Positions 1-15,060 of a stretch of 64,000 nucleotides of DNA are shown in pieces. This DNA comes from Polyodon spathula (Eukaryota > Chordata > Actinopteri > Acipenseriformes > Polyodontidae): the NCBI RefSeq assembly GCF_017654505.1, contig NC_054548.1, forward strand, positions 38,396,545-38,460,544. The letters run 5' to 3'. Each line of letters opens with the position of its first letter. The first letter of the stretch is position 1. The notes below the pieces were generated by a model. That model was not told the DNA's origin and did no database searches. It was given only the letters and a program-made list of their open reading frames with translations. Both the position numbers and the translations under genes were made by a program.

Positions 1-369
1 TTTCAGCCTTCCAGAGATTTGAGACTGGGATGGAGGTTCACCTTCCAGCAGGACAATGACCCTAAGCATACTGCTAAAGCAACACTCGAGTGGTTTAAGG
101 GGAAACATTTAAATGTCTTGGAATGGCCTAGTAAAAGCTCATACCTCAATTCAATTGAGAATCTGTGGTATGACTTAAAGATTGCTGTACACCAGCGGAA
201 CCCATCCAACTTGAAGGAGCTGGAGCAGTTTTGTCTTGAAGAATGGGCAAAAATCCCAGTGGCTAGATGTGCCAAGCTTGTAGATACATACCCCAAGAGA
301 CTTGCAGCTGTAATTGCTGCAAAAGGTGGCACTACAAAGTATTGGGGGGGGGGGGGGGGGGGGGGGTGA
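1..369 (+). pseudogene. Tc1-like transposase, C-terminal fragment
   Basis: The frame is open from base 1 and encodes the end of a Tc1/mariner (IS630-type) transposase, which cuts and pastes its own element at TA sites in the nucleus. Visible family motifs are [14 protein letters not shown], with the second catalytic Asp at 52-54, and [12 protein letters not shown], with the catalytic Glu at 157-159. Exactly 34 residues lie between them, as in DD34E enzymes. The usual SPDLNPIEN has drifted to SSYLNSIEN. The normal end of the protein (GGTTKY) is followed by an expanded G tract read as poly-glycine before the TGA at 367-369, so the native stop has probably been lost to G expansion. The N-terminal DNA-binding domain and first catalytic Asp lie outside the window. 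Probably dead. Confidence 0.88.
344..366 (+). repeat. Poly(G) tract, 23 bases
   Basis: An uninterrupted run of 23 G sits at the very end of the transposase frame. Related elements have a short G-rich stretch here, so this looks like homopolymer expansion inside the transposon. A length error in the assembly is also possible. Confidence 0.9.
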
Positions 370-576
370 ATACTTATGCACGCTCAGGTTTTCTGTTTTT
401 TTTGTCTTATTTCTTGTTTGTTTCACAATAAAAAAAATATTTTGCATCTTCAAAGTGGTAGGCATGTTGTGTAAATCAAATGATACAAACCCCCAAAAAA
501 TCAATTTTAATTCCAGGTTGTAAGGCAACAAAATAGGAAAAATGCCAGGGGGTGGGGTCAATACTTTCGCAAGCCA

Positions 577-579
<3 letters not shown>

Positions 580-654
<75 letters not shown>
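580..654. repeat. (TA)n microsatellite
   Basis: A pure TA array of about 37 units abuts the Tc1 terminus. The Tyr/Ile-rich open frames across it are artefacts of the repeat. Confidence 0.98.
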
Positions 655-4025
<3,371 letters not shown>

Positions 4026-4674
4026 TTCATATTTTGAGATCATTCTGATCTCTATGGTTCTAGAACGGTATGAATCACTGCACTAGCACTCCTTTGCAAT
4101 ATCATGTCACCACACCATATCAGCACCAGCGTGCTACAGCATCAGGATGAGTGGACAATGTTTGTTCCGAATCCATTCTGTTACCATTGCTGCCAATGTT
4201 GTGTCCAGCTAATGGCTCTGGTAAAGTTTCTTTAGGGTAATGAACTAGTATCTTAATGGTATCCCAATCAAAACTTTTGAGATTGAAATATATTAACTAA
4301 ACTGAAATAAATTACAAACAGATCTCACTACCGATTCTATTTTATGTCCCATTGCAATATATTGTACCGATTTCTATATTATATAGGCAAGCCTAATACA
4401 GTCCATACCCCTTACATATCAAGTGATGTGATGGCTATCTAACCCTTCTGCAAATAATGTCTCATTAGGCATGTTCCACCACCAGGTAGTATTGTAAAGT
4501 GCATTGATTCAGTGAAATACAATTAGTGGAATGCAATGCAGCCCACATAAAGTTTATTGAAATGAGTGCACTGCTCAAGAACTTATCTAGATATTACAAT
4601 TCTTTGTTTGCACTTAGGTCAGAACAAGGGAATTAATTTAAATGTTCATAGGAACAATGGCATTTAGAATTATA
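4026..4674 (+). repeat. Direct repeat, copy A of a local duplication
   Basis: This segment recurs in the same orientation at 8301-8811. The first 82 bases (4026-4107) match copy B with a single difference. The rest is more diverged, roughly 80-85 percent by eye. Copy A carries about 120 bases (around 4108-4228) that copy B lacks. No terminal inverted repeats or poly(A) tail were found, so it looks like a local segmental duplication rather than a standard transposon, although a dispersed family cannot be excluded from one window. Confidence 0.88.
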
Positions 4675-5519
4675 ATAAGCACACCTACGAATGAAACATT
4701 GAGTTTTTTGTTACTTTAAGTAACAGTCCTCTTATCTGATTACCTTCATAGTATTATTCAATGCAAGACTTGTATAAACAGTGCTACTATAATTTAGTTC
4801 AGTTTTGTGACATGGTGAGGCATGGTTATTAGCAAACGAGTACATATTGGATTATGCTGTTATGTATAAAATGTTAAGAACTGTTTCCTGTTCTTTGTTT
4901 CTTTCTACTACTTATGGCAAACCAAATTATCATTTACAGCATCACTGCACTACAGAAACTGTAAATGTTTGAAGATATCTTCCAATATTTTTAGATATCT
5001 GGAAATGATTAAGAGACATCTCTAAATGATAATTTGGCTTGCCATTACTGATTTTCTTTCTACAAGCAGAAACTAATTGCAGATAATTATAATTCCACCC
5101 AAACAGCTTTCCATTAACCTGGCATAATGTAATCTGAAGATAAGACTTTAACATTGTTATTATCTTTTTTTTATATTCCATAAGCAGTTAAAGACAATAA
5201 TTAACTAATCTTTACCACCAGAAGCAAAAATGTTATCCTTTTAGTTCTGTAAAATTCCCAGTGTTTACCGTGGGAGTATTCACTATTTGTACATGGAGTA
5301 TTTCATTAGGGTCATCTATACAAATTTGTTTTCAGTTGCATCAATAGTTGCATTCCCTACTCATATGGACCTAAACAAGCAACCTTCCAAAACCTGGGGC
5401 TTTCTTTGGGAGGTTTTTGGTTGGGAAACATTTGAGTTATTCACATTTGTTCCAAAGTCATGCATGGTGCTTTAAATAATTTGTACTGGCTAGCTGAAGT
5501 GTAAAACACTAGTATAATC
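4675..5519. other. Unique sequence, no gene recognised
   Basis: AT-rich and of ordinary complexity. The similarity to the sequence after copy B fades within the first tens of bases. No features supported. Confidence 0.5.
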
Positions 5520-5521
5520 TA

Positions 5522-5566
5522 CAGCTATAGCCAAAAAATTTGCATCACCTAGAATTTGCATTACAG

Positions 5567-5643
<77 letters not shown>

Positions 5644-5917
5644 GTGTGTGTGTGTGTGTGTGTGTGTGTGAACATAATTTAGATTTTTTTTAACATCACA
5701 TAATCAAATATACTACAAAAGTAGAACAGTATTCCACGTTAGATTATGAAATGTGACATTTTTCAATTTGTGTCCATTTTCGTTAAGTATATGGAACACT
5801 ACAGAGTGGTATGTAATTCTATATATTAATGTAACATTATTCAGCAGATTTCATTCACCTTTATGAAGCACAATTAGTTAATTCTGTAGGGAGATGCAAA
5901 ACCTTTGACCATGGCTG
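5522..5917. mobile_element. Non-autonomous Tc1/mariner-type element (396 bp)
   Basis: The ends are inverted repeats of about 29 bp: the left end begins CAGCTATAGCCAAA, and the right end read on the minus strand begins CAGCCATGGTCAAA. Both continue into TTTGCATC, with about 22 of 29 positions matching. TA flanks both sides (5520-5521 and 5918-5919), the target duplication of the Tc1/mariner superfamily. There is no transposase. The interior holds a (TA)n(GT)n microsatellite. Divergence between the ends suggests an old insertion. Placement in the superfamily rests on the TA duplication and the CAG-type ends. Confidence 0.82.
5569..5670. repeat. Compound (TA)n-(GT)n microsatellite
   Basis: About 37 TA units are followed, after ACG, by about 13 GT units. 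It lies inside the 5522-5917 transposon. Confidence 0.97.
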
Positions 5918-6010
5918 TACTTCCCAATACAGTATACCATTCCCATCATAAATGTTTAAAGTGCTGTTTCATAATAATGTGTAGGACCATGCCTAAAGAA
6001 TAAATAACAA

Positions 6011-7193
<1,183 letters not shown>

Positions 7194-8300
7194 GTATACA
7201 TATTCTTTGTGTAATACCAATTCAATATATACATTTTTTATGAGTCATTCCTACTATAAAAGACTTTTAAAGGAGTTTCAGAAAACTACCAGTAAATTAA
7301 CTTTCATTACAATCGTTTTTGATGCAGGAACAGGAGAGGAATAGAATGAAATGAAAAGATTCCAATATGTAAAATTTAAATGAGAAGCCAACATTTCATC
7401 TTGAACGTAATACATCATATCTCTCCAATATTCTTTTAACATTGCTTCCACCCCATAGCCATTAACAAGCCCTACAGCACTCCCTTTTGTCCACAGGGAA
7501 ATCCAGGTTAATATTACATTTGTGAAGCAGACTCTACATTTTTTATTTATTGAAATGCAGTCTAGCATGAAATAATATAGGCAGAACCATAGAATTACCT
7601 GACCCACTGTAGATGTGTTTTAGATTATCAGGCAGATAGCACTTAATAAAGTGAACAAGAAATGAAATGGTATCTGAACTGGTCTGTAACATCACAGTGT
7701 GTAAATCTCACAACATCATCCCCTGCTTTTTTTGTACTACGCCACCATAGAGTAAGCCAAGCTTGTATGTGCGGTCTGAGTTATGGCCAGTATGTGGGTA
7801 CAAACACTTGAATTTGTTCAGAACGGGGCTCAGGTATAGTAACAAGGGAACAGAATGCCACTGCATTAAGTGACCTTGGGAATGCTAAATCCTAATTGAA
7901 AAAAGAGAGCTCCAAAAGTTATATTCTTTATCACTGTCATGCTTCACCTTCATTTATGGATGGGGATAAACCATGATATCAAATCCTTGGAAACTAGTAG
8001 AAACTTGGAAAATGGGCTATAAGATACTGAAGACAAACAGGGATCTATTGTACACACCCATTAAATATTTATTTTATATTATTTGACTAATTACAGGTTA
8101 TATATAGCACATTACCAGTATAAAAGATTGTAAATAAATTGCCACATTCAAGTAATAATAATGACAGGTGCTTATTGCCTCAAGGCATTCAATAACAAGT
8201 CTACTTGACCATGCAATGTTTCTATATTGAGAGGTCCTGGTAATAAAGGCAGCTAAAATTGTAAGAGCTATCTGTAGAATGGTATCACAGAGTTAACCTT
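7194..8300. other. Unique sequence, no gene recognised
   Basis: Ordinary AT-rich sequence between the Tc1 element and copy B of the duplication. I found no repeats, TIRs or convincing coding signal. Confidence 0.5.
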
Positions 8301-8811
8301 TTCATATTTTGAGATAATTCTGATCTCTATGGTTCTAGAACGGTATGAATCACTGCACTAGCACTCCTTTGCAATATCATGTTATTCTTTCGGGTAATAA
8401 ACCAGTATCTTAATGGTATCCCAATCAAAACTTTTGAAACTAAACTATATCAACTAAATTGAATTGAAAATTCTAAAAAGTATTTCACTACAGATTCTGT
8501 TTTATGTCCCGTTGCCATATATTGTATAGATTTCTATATTGTGTAAGCAAGTCTAATACAGTCCATACTCCTCAATACATATCAAGTTATCGACCCGTCT
8601 GCAAATAATGTCTCTTTAGGCATGTTCCACCTCTAGGTAGCCTGCAGTATTGTAAAGCACCCTGATTCATAGAGGAATACAATGCAGTGCACACAATGCT
8701 GTAATGAAATGAGTGCACCGTACAAGACCTTATCTAGATATTACAATTCTTCGTGTGCATTTAGGGCACAACAAGGGAATGAATTGAAATGTTCATACAA
8801 GCAATGGCATT
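8301..8811 (+). repeat. Direct repeat, copy B of a local duplication
   Basis: Second copy of the segment at 4026-4674, same orientation, about 4.3 kb downstream. 8301-8382 matches 4026-4107 at 81 of 82 positions. It lacks the roughly 120 bases present in copy A after that block and differs by many substitutions and small indels in the remainder. Similarity ends near 8811 at AATGGCATT. The near-identical first block suggests constraint or gene conversion. Confidence 0.88.
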
Positions 8812-10732
8812 ATCCACTTACAATTATTAATTCTGTATCCATTGAAAAGTCAGGGATGTTTTCATAACAGAGCATGTATTTTCAGCAGGCTATTACCCTC
8901 AGCCATGGATATCAAATCTATGCATAATTGATTTACAAGCAGATATACTCACCCTATCTTTGAAGGAATCTGTTTTTAATCAGGCAAGGCGGCTTAAGTA
9001 GCTTTATTCAGTTTTAGGCAAGAATCTATGGTCAAGACAAACACTAAGATGGCTAAAAATAAGATTTCTTGAAACATGAAATCATAAATGGGTAATACAA
9101 TATTCTTCAGCAAGAATGTTTAAAACATGTCTCAGACCCATACATTTTTGTTATACAGTGGTGTACCATTGTTTTGTCAAAAGTGATACTGCATTAAAAA
9201 AATATAAATTATACACCATTCAAAAGATCTACGTGGTAGTTTTGTAAAATTTTCTCAGAGGCCTTCTACATAATTTTTTTTTAAATTTGTGTTTCCAGAC
9301 TACACTTAAAGATGATTGCTAAAACATTTGCAAATACAAAATGGACGGCTATCTAAAAAAACATTTGCTTTGGCTCCCATACACCAATAACACACAAAAA
9401 TGGTCAATCTCTATTCTTTGACTTGCAACAGGGTGCCCAAATGGATTACTGTAAGCTATTTTGACAAGGAGAAGTGGATTAGGTAAACAATGGCTCGTGA
9501 ATATTTAAACAGGAAGTAAAATGAGCACTTTGGGGTCTTTGGACGAAAGTGCCGTGCACACCAGATGTCTCTTATTTAATGGGGGATAAATGGAAATCAA
9601 TGTCTTTTGACTACTGAAAAAGGGAATCAAAATACATTGTATTTGTAGGCTTTCAGACAGTTAGACCACTAACTTATATTTCTAGAGATATTGTTATGAT
9701 CTGTATGTAATTATGTTTAGTCTATTGTCTGCGATAAAATCTGAAAAAAAAGTTATGTTCTGTTTTTTAGTTCAGTAGGAATTTGCAACATAATTCCATT
9801 TCACTCTGTGTTTAATATAATCATATTTTAGTAACGCAACATTTAATTCAAAATATGTCAAACCACACAAATTAGTGCACAAAAGTAAGAACACTGCGAC
9901 GTGAGCAAGATCTGCTATGGGGTACTATGTGTGCAGAGTGTGTTGGTAATAGTTTTTAACTGGGAAGCTACACTGTCGATATTTAGGTCAGAGTAAAGGT
10001 TTCAATCAGATAAATACAAGTTAAATATTAGGAGGGCATGTTTATTCAACTGTCAGGTCATTACAGCTTTGTATTCAAGGCCACCTAGATGTCTAGTCTC
10101 TTCAAAATGATTATTTTAATGCAGACTATCTGCCTAAAAGGTGGTAGATATCAAAGAAGAGATGAGTGTCTCATACAGAGCAAGTCCTACGGTAAACCTC
10201 CTGGCACACAGAAAATATCCAAATTTGGACTAAATTAAGTTTCCTGGGTAATCTGGCAAAGGGAATCACATTGCTAAAAAAAAACAAACAAAAAAAAAAA
10301 AAACAAAAAAAATTGAATACGATAGGCATACTATTATTGTAAAATAAGTCAACTAGCTAAACTAAACCGTATAAGAGCACAGAATTACCAGTGATGTCAA
10401 AATTACAAATATTGGAATATGTATTAATCCTCATAATAACATAGTGGAACTGGTTCATATTACTGAGATACCACAGTGTAAAAATGTTACAACTGTGTTA
10501 CAATCTACCCCTGACTCAGATCATTATAGCCATCTTTGTGTTACCAATTCCAATCAGAAATATTGAATTGTCACTGAAGCACCTATGGGTAAATGTACAG
10601 ATTGTTTTTGATAATAACACCCTATAATCCTAAAAACACAACTGCTGCCTAAGTCATAAGGTGGGGTTGTAAAAAAACAAACACAAATATTAGACTAACC
10701 ACAGGTATATAAACGAGTTTGGGTTTAATGGA
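8812..10732. other. Unique sequence, no gene recognised
   Basis: No coding, RNA or transposon signature. An A-rich stretch interrupted by C lies at about 10276-10312, without a recognisable retrotransposon body upstream. Confidence 0.5.
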
Positions 10733-10957
10733 TATGTGTGGTCCAGTGGTTAAAGAAAAGGGCTTGTAACCAGGAAGTCCCTGGTTCAAATCCCGGCTCA
10801 GCCACTAACTCACTGTGTGACCCAGAGTAAGTCACTTAACCTCCTTGTGCTCCATCTTTCGGATGAGTGACTCTGCAGCTGATGCATAGTTCACACACCC
10901 TGTCTCTGTAAGTTGCCTTGGATAAAGGCGTCTGCTAAATAAACAAATAATAATAAT
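10733..10957 (+). mobile_element. CORE-SINE (tRNA head, MIR-like core, L2-type tail)
   Basis: A short interspersed element in three parts. The tRNA-derived head has an A-box-like TGGTCCAGTGG (10738-10748) and a B box GGTTCAAATCC (10783-10793), the internal RNA polymerase III promoter. The middle (about 10807-10869) contains CACTGTGTGACC and AAGTCACTTAACCTC, which match the conserved core of mammalian MIR and other CORE-SINEs. The 3' end has GGATAAAGGCGTCTGC followed by TAAATAAA, the tail shared with L2-clade LINEs of fish, which would supply the reverse transcriptase. It ends in AAATAATAATAAT. Flanking duplications are not obvious. It is not a working tRNA gene: the acceptor stem does not close. 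Confidence 0.9.
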
Positions 10958-12559
10958 TCTTGTTGGGATTAAATGGCAACAAACACCTTCAATGCCCCTA
11001 AATCACTAAAATGGGCAAATTACCCCTCTGATCAATGGATTCTGACATACCTGTAATCCTCGCTGCAGCATAAAAAGTCCTAGTATTGCTTTTAATGAAA
11101 CCTGACACAATGTGTAACTTTCTGTCACTGGAGACATCAGTACAAATTAGCCGATAATTCCATTTTTTCCATTAGGGAAACAGCAAAGTAATAACTCCGG
11201 TGCCAAGCATTCAAACTCCATTAATGTCTTCATTTTCCAAAATACATTACTCCCTCGGTATTAACCTACAACGACTTAATTTAATGAATACAGTGATTCT
11301 TACACTTGGCATTGGTTAATCTATAGTTGTGCAATTTTTTTTTTCTGAGACTATCACCTCTAATTTCAGCAGAGGGGTATTTGAAGAGAGCTGTTTTTTT
11401 ATGGTAAAGCATGTTATTCCTTTTCAAATGGCAGTTACTCCTTTCATTGCTTGAAGTGAACTTATTGAGAATTGTAATGAACTCTTTGGTAGTTGACTGA
11501 GTTGAGTAGTAACTATATTGACTTGTCTGTCCACTGTGCTGAGGTAACCTTTTTAGCACAGTGGACATTGGTTGCCTCCAAACCATGGAAATATTTTGTC
11601 CTGCGTCACAAGCCCATTGGTAAAGACTCTGACTTACCTTCTCAGCAGTTACATGTCCCCAAATATTTAAGGATTAAACTTGTAAAACTGACAGAAAAGT
11701 ACAAGCAATAAATAAAAAATAACACAATATAGTATGTATGAGCAGAGATTGTGATGAAAATGAATGAAGGAGGCAATCACATTTAAGCCTTGGTACTGAA
11801 GAAAGCATCCTGTAGTACATACAGACCAATATTACGAACCATTAAATCATAATATTTCAATTCATAACCATGCCTTAAAGACACACATGTATGTCAGTCT
11901 TTCAAATGCTTAATATGTTGGCAGGTAGAATCACCCTTTTTCCTATGATTCAGAAAGGAGACATCCACAAGATTTGAAATAAACAGTCCTTTATTGCATT
12001 TTTACAAATGACCATGCCCATAATACAATGTAATATAACTTGCTCCATGGCCTTGTCCATTGGAGCACGATAGCACCCCCCTATACGCTGGCCGAACTAT
12101 GATGTAATGTATATTGATTGAATGATAACTAATGCCAGTGAGCAGGGCAAGTGGCACTGGGCCACCTTCCCTCTAGACAAAGCGTGCTGCAAGGTGGAGG
12201 CAGGGGAGGAGGAGGACCAAACTAAGACAAGACAAGGAGGTGTAGACTACAGGGCTATTTAAAGAAACAGCTTGATTACATATTTGATTAGTGTGTGGAT
12301 TCCCCTTTCAGAAACACAACATAGTTTCCAATAAATAAACACAAAGTACTGCAATAAATTGTTAAAATATCATTTGCATTATTAATGGGTTTTTATGTAG
12401 ATTTAGCAGCATCAGTTAACAACCTAGAGTTTAGAATAGCATCATAATTTCCAAGGTCTATAGAGCAAGTTCCTTATTTCATATGGACTAATTTATGCAT
12501 TTTAAGGAAGATTTCAGTTTCTGTTTTTCACTGATGGCACATAATCTAAGAAAGGTTGG
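10958..12559. other. Unique sequence, no gene recognised
   Basis: No gene recognised. It contains the small perfect inverted repeat at 11528-11567, listed separately, and a mildly GC-richer patch at 12050-12250. Confidence 0.5.
11528..11567. repeat. Perfect 13-bp inverted repeat, 14-base loop
   Basis: TGTCCACTGTGCT (11528-11540) pairs with AGCACAGTGGACA (11555-11567). The stem could form a hairpin in RNA or a cruciform in DNA. No miRNA-like longer stem or terminator context is visible. Confidence 0.8.
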
Positions 12560-12569
12560 CAAGTTAATA

Positions 12570-12790
12570 TTACATCTCTATCTCAGGTAATGCGCACCAC
12601 CTCGGTGTGTAATTAGAAAGCTGTTCTAGAAACATCAGCCCCACGGCTGCTGGCATAGGATACTGGCAAATCTTTACAACCCCACCTTCATGCTTATTGA
12701 CCTGGGTAATTATGCTGTCCAGCCAATAGAAGCCCCTCTTCTGGAAAGCTGACTTCACCTGGACAGGCTTTCATAACCTTGAGCTGCACT
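12570..12790. promoter_or_regulatory. Candidate conserved non-coding island
   Basis: High-complexity sequence, GC-richer than its surroundings, with two TAATTA-type homeodomain words (GTGTAATTAG near 12606 and GGTAATTATG near 12704). The open frame on the minus strand lacks family motifs. The regulatory role is inference from composition alone. Confidence 0.3.
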
Positions 12791-14410
12791 TCTATGTTCT
12801 GTCTGGTAAAGGAATGCACATTTCTAAAAAATGTATGTAACTGTTTTTCTTCAAGCTCCAGTGTCGGTTTCTATGTTTTAGAATGAATTAAAACAGCAGT
12901 TCCTTAAACATGCTTCAGTAGTGTGAGATTCCCGGTGCACACTGGTAAAACTCTATACCTCAGCACTCCTTCAAACTTTCTCAACACATACTTCTTATCA
13001 CTCTTCAAATTACATTTCTGCTAATAAAAATGCTTATTTTGGGGTGACATCCAGATTTAATTAGCTAATTGGTCTGTGTTTTCTAAGCACCTTAGTTTAC
13101 ACCAGACATCTTACGGTATATAAATTACAGAACAATGTATCCCTTTAAAGGGACTCAAATTACATTTACATTTTAGTCCAACACTGTATCCCACTAATCT
13201 CAGTAAATAGGTCTGCCTGTAAAATTACATTAAAATCTTTACTATATAGGTAATGACTAACCATAATACACTTGCCTAACCACAATTCAAACAGTGCAAC
13301 TGTTTTGCTGCTTTCAGAGTTCAGCTTCTGAATGAACATCAAACTGAAGAGCTAAAACTGAAGAGCTAAAACATAACATGCCCTTTGATACTGTAGAAGC
13401 AGCAATATATTTCTATAAGGACCTTCACTTTCACATAGCTTTTTGGGTCAGAACTGTCAGCTATATTGTTTAATATTCACGGATATCTACATACTTCCTG
13501 TCAGCCCGCATGGTCTTTATTCCTCCTAAACTTCCACTAAGAAATCAACTGTAAGCTCTGGTGTTTACCTCTGGCTTGCTAGTAAGATGGACATTTAATC
13601 AACCACAGCAAATTGGTATAAACTAGAGGGTGGTAGAAACGCTGTATGCTGCACAAAATGTGCTGAGCCAAATGTACTTTTTTCCCTCATTGTAAGCTGA
13701 TTTTTTTTTTTTTGATGATCAGTAATTTCACAGCTGACTGCCCTTTCTTTTTTATATATTATGTGTAAAAAAAAAAAAAAATGTCCCTGGTCCATTCCTG
13801 TGTGAATAATATTTTATTCGTTTAGTGAAAAATTGGAGCAATAGAGGAAACAAGCTCTGTTGAAAGAACAAAAGAATAATAATTTGAAAATTTAATTAAT
13901 AGACAAAAAAGACCTGGCTTTTACATCTGCACATAGTGGTAATAGAAAAAACATGCAAAAGGCTGTAATTACTTAAGAAATATGGTTTATAGATAATGCT
14001 ACTGTATACCAAGACTCAGGTTTAATAGGGTTCTGCTCCCAATATTTCTTTAATAGGAGGAACTATTAATGTTTCAAAACTAGGTGATCCTCCTCCTATC
14101 TAAGTTATTTCTAAATAGCTTTGTAGCTTTCAAAAGAATTGCTCAACATTTGGCCCTATAATTTCTGTGGATAACAGTGTTTTCAGAGGCCAGATTTCAG
14201 ACCTATTTCAGAATAGGTCAAATGCATTCCTTCTACTTCAAGTACTGATAAGTGTGTAGTTTTGCAAGAATCATTTGTCTTTAGGTATTTTAAAATCTGC
14301 TGTAGTAAAGCGTTATAATGTTTTTTGAGCTAAGTATGCATTCCAGCTGTGTTATGTATTCTATAGTATCATCAGGAGGCATCATTATGATCTAAACAAT
14401 ATATGTGTAG
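12791..14410. other. Unique sequence, no gene recognised
   Basis: AT-rich. It includes a small tandem duplication of AACTGAAGAGCTAA (13343-13371), a T run near 13699-13712 and an A run near 13768-13781. Nothing else supported. Confidence 0.5.

Positions 14411-14482
<72 letters not shown>
14411..14482. repeat. (TA)n microsatellite
   Basis: About 36 pure units in unique sequence, with no transposon ends adjacent. Confidence 0.98.
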
Positions 14483-14484
<2 letters not shown>

Positions 14485-14689
14485 ATTTTTTTCAATACCC
14501 AAGCTAATCTGTCATTATTTTTAGCAAAATGCCTCAAGGATATTATGGCATTTATCTTCAATATAAACAAAATAACTTGAGACTATTTTTCAAATCAGAC
14601 CTCACCAAAATGACAAAGGTAATATTGACAGCCATAATTTGGTGGGAGAAAAACTGAATTTGCATGTAAAGTATATACTTGCACAGGAC

Positions 14690-15060
14690 AGAACGTCTGC
14701 CGGCTTCACATTAGTGCCCCAGTAGTCACCCCAACAGCTGCCAGACTGTGCTCTGAGCGCACTTTATTCGTTTCTAGTCCTCATTTTCAGCAAGTCATCG
14801 CCCTCTTAACTGCAGATGATGCTTCTGCGTTGGGAAACAATGCAAGCACACCACCTTATAATGGCCTGGATTAATGATGAAAAATTTGTCGTCACCCTGA
14901 AGGCTCATGGACATTTATCACCAGAAGGGCCTGCCAATAATTGTGAGAGCTGCCTCTGACCTGGCTGGACAGAGCTCCTGCCATTGTTCTCGTCATAATT
15001 GGGAACTAATGGTGTGTAGGGTTTCAGCAAACGGGTACAACAAGGTATTATTATTTAGCT
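14690..15060. promoter_or_regulatory. Candidate conserved non-coding island
   Basis: A stretch with near-balanced base composition and no homopolymers, set in AT-rich DNA. It contains GGATTAATGA (14868-14877), a bicoid/Otx/Pitx-like and homeodomain core, and CATTGTTCT (14981-14989), a SOX-like core. No open frame shows protein features. An enhancer role is inferred; conservation could not be tested here. Confidence 0.4.

Larger units (their letters stand above)
1..579 (+). mobile_element. Tc1/mariner transposon, 3' part (5' part outside window)
   Basis: This is the 3' portion of a Tc1-like DNA transposon, cut by the window edge. It holds the C-terminal part of a DD34E transposase (1-369), a roughly 200-bp 3' untranslated stretch, and a terminus reading TTCGCAAGCCACTG that ends at 579, the usual fish Tc1 end. 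The TA at 580-581 is the expected target dinucleotide, and it is the first unit of a long (TA)n array, so the element landed in a microsatellite or the array grew from the insertion site. The 5' TIR cannot be seen. Confidence 0.92.

Noticed and set aside
10733..10805. A tRNA gene
   Set aside because: A and B boxes are present, but the acceptor stem does not close and the sequence continues into a CORE domain and L2-type tail, so it is a SINE head.
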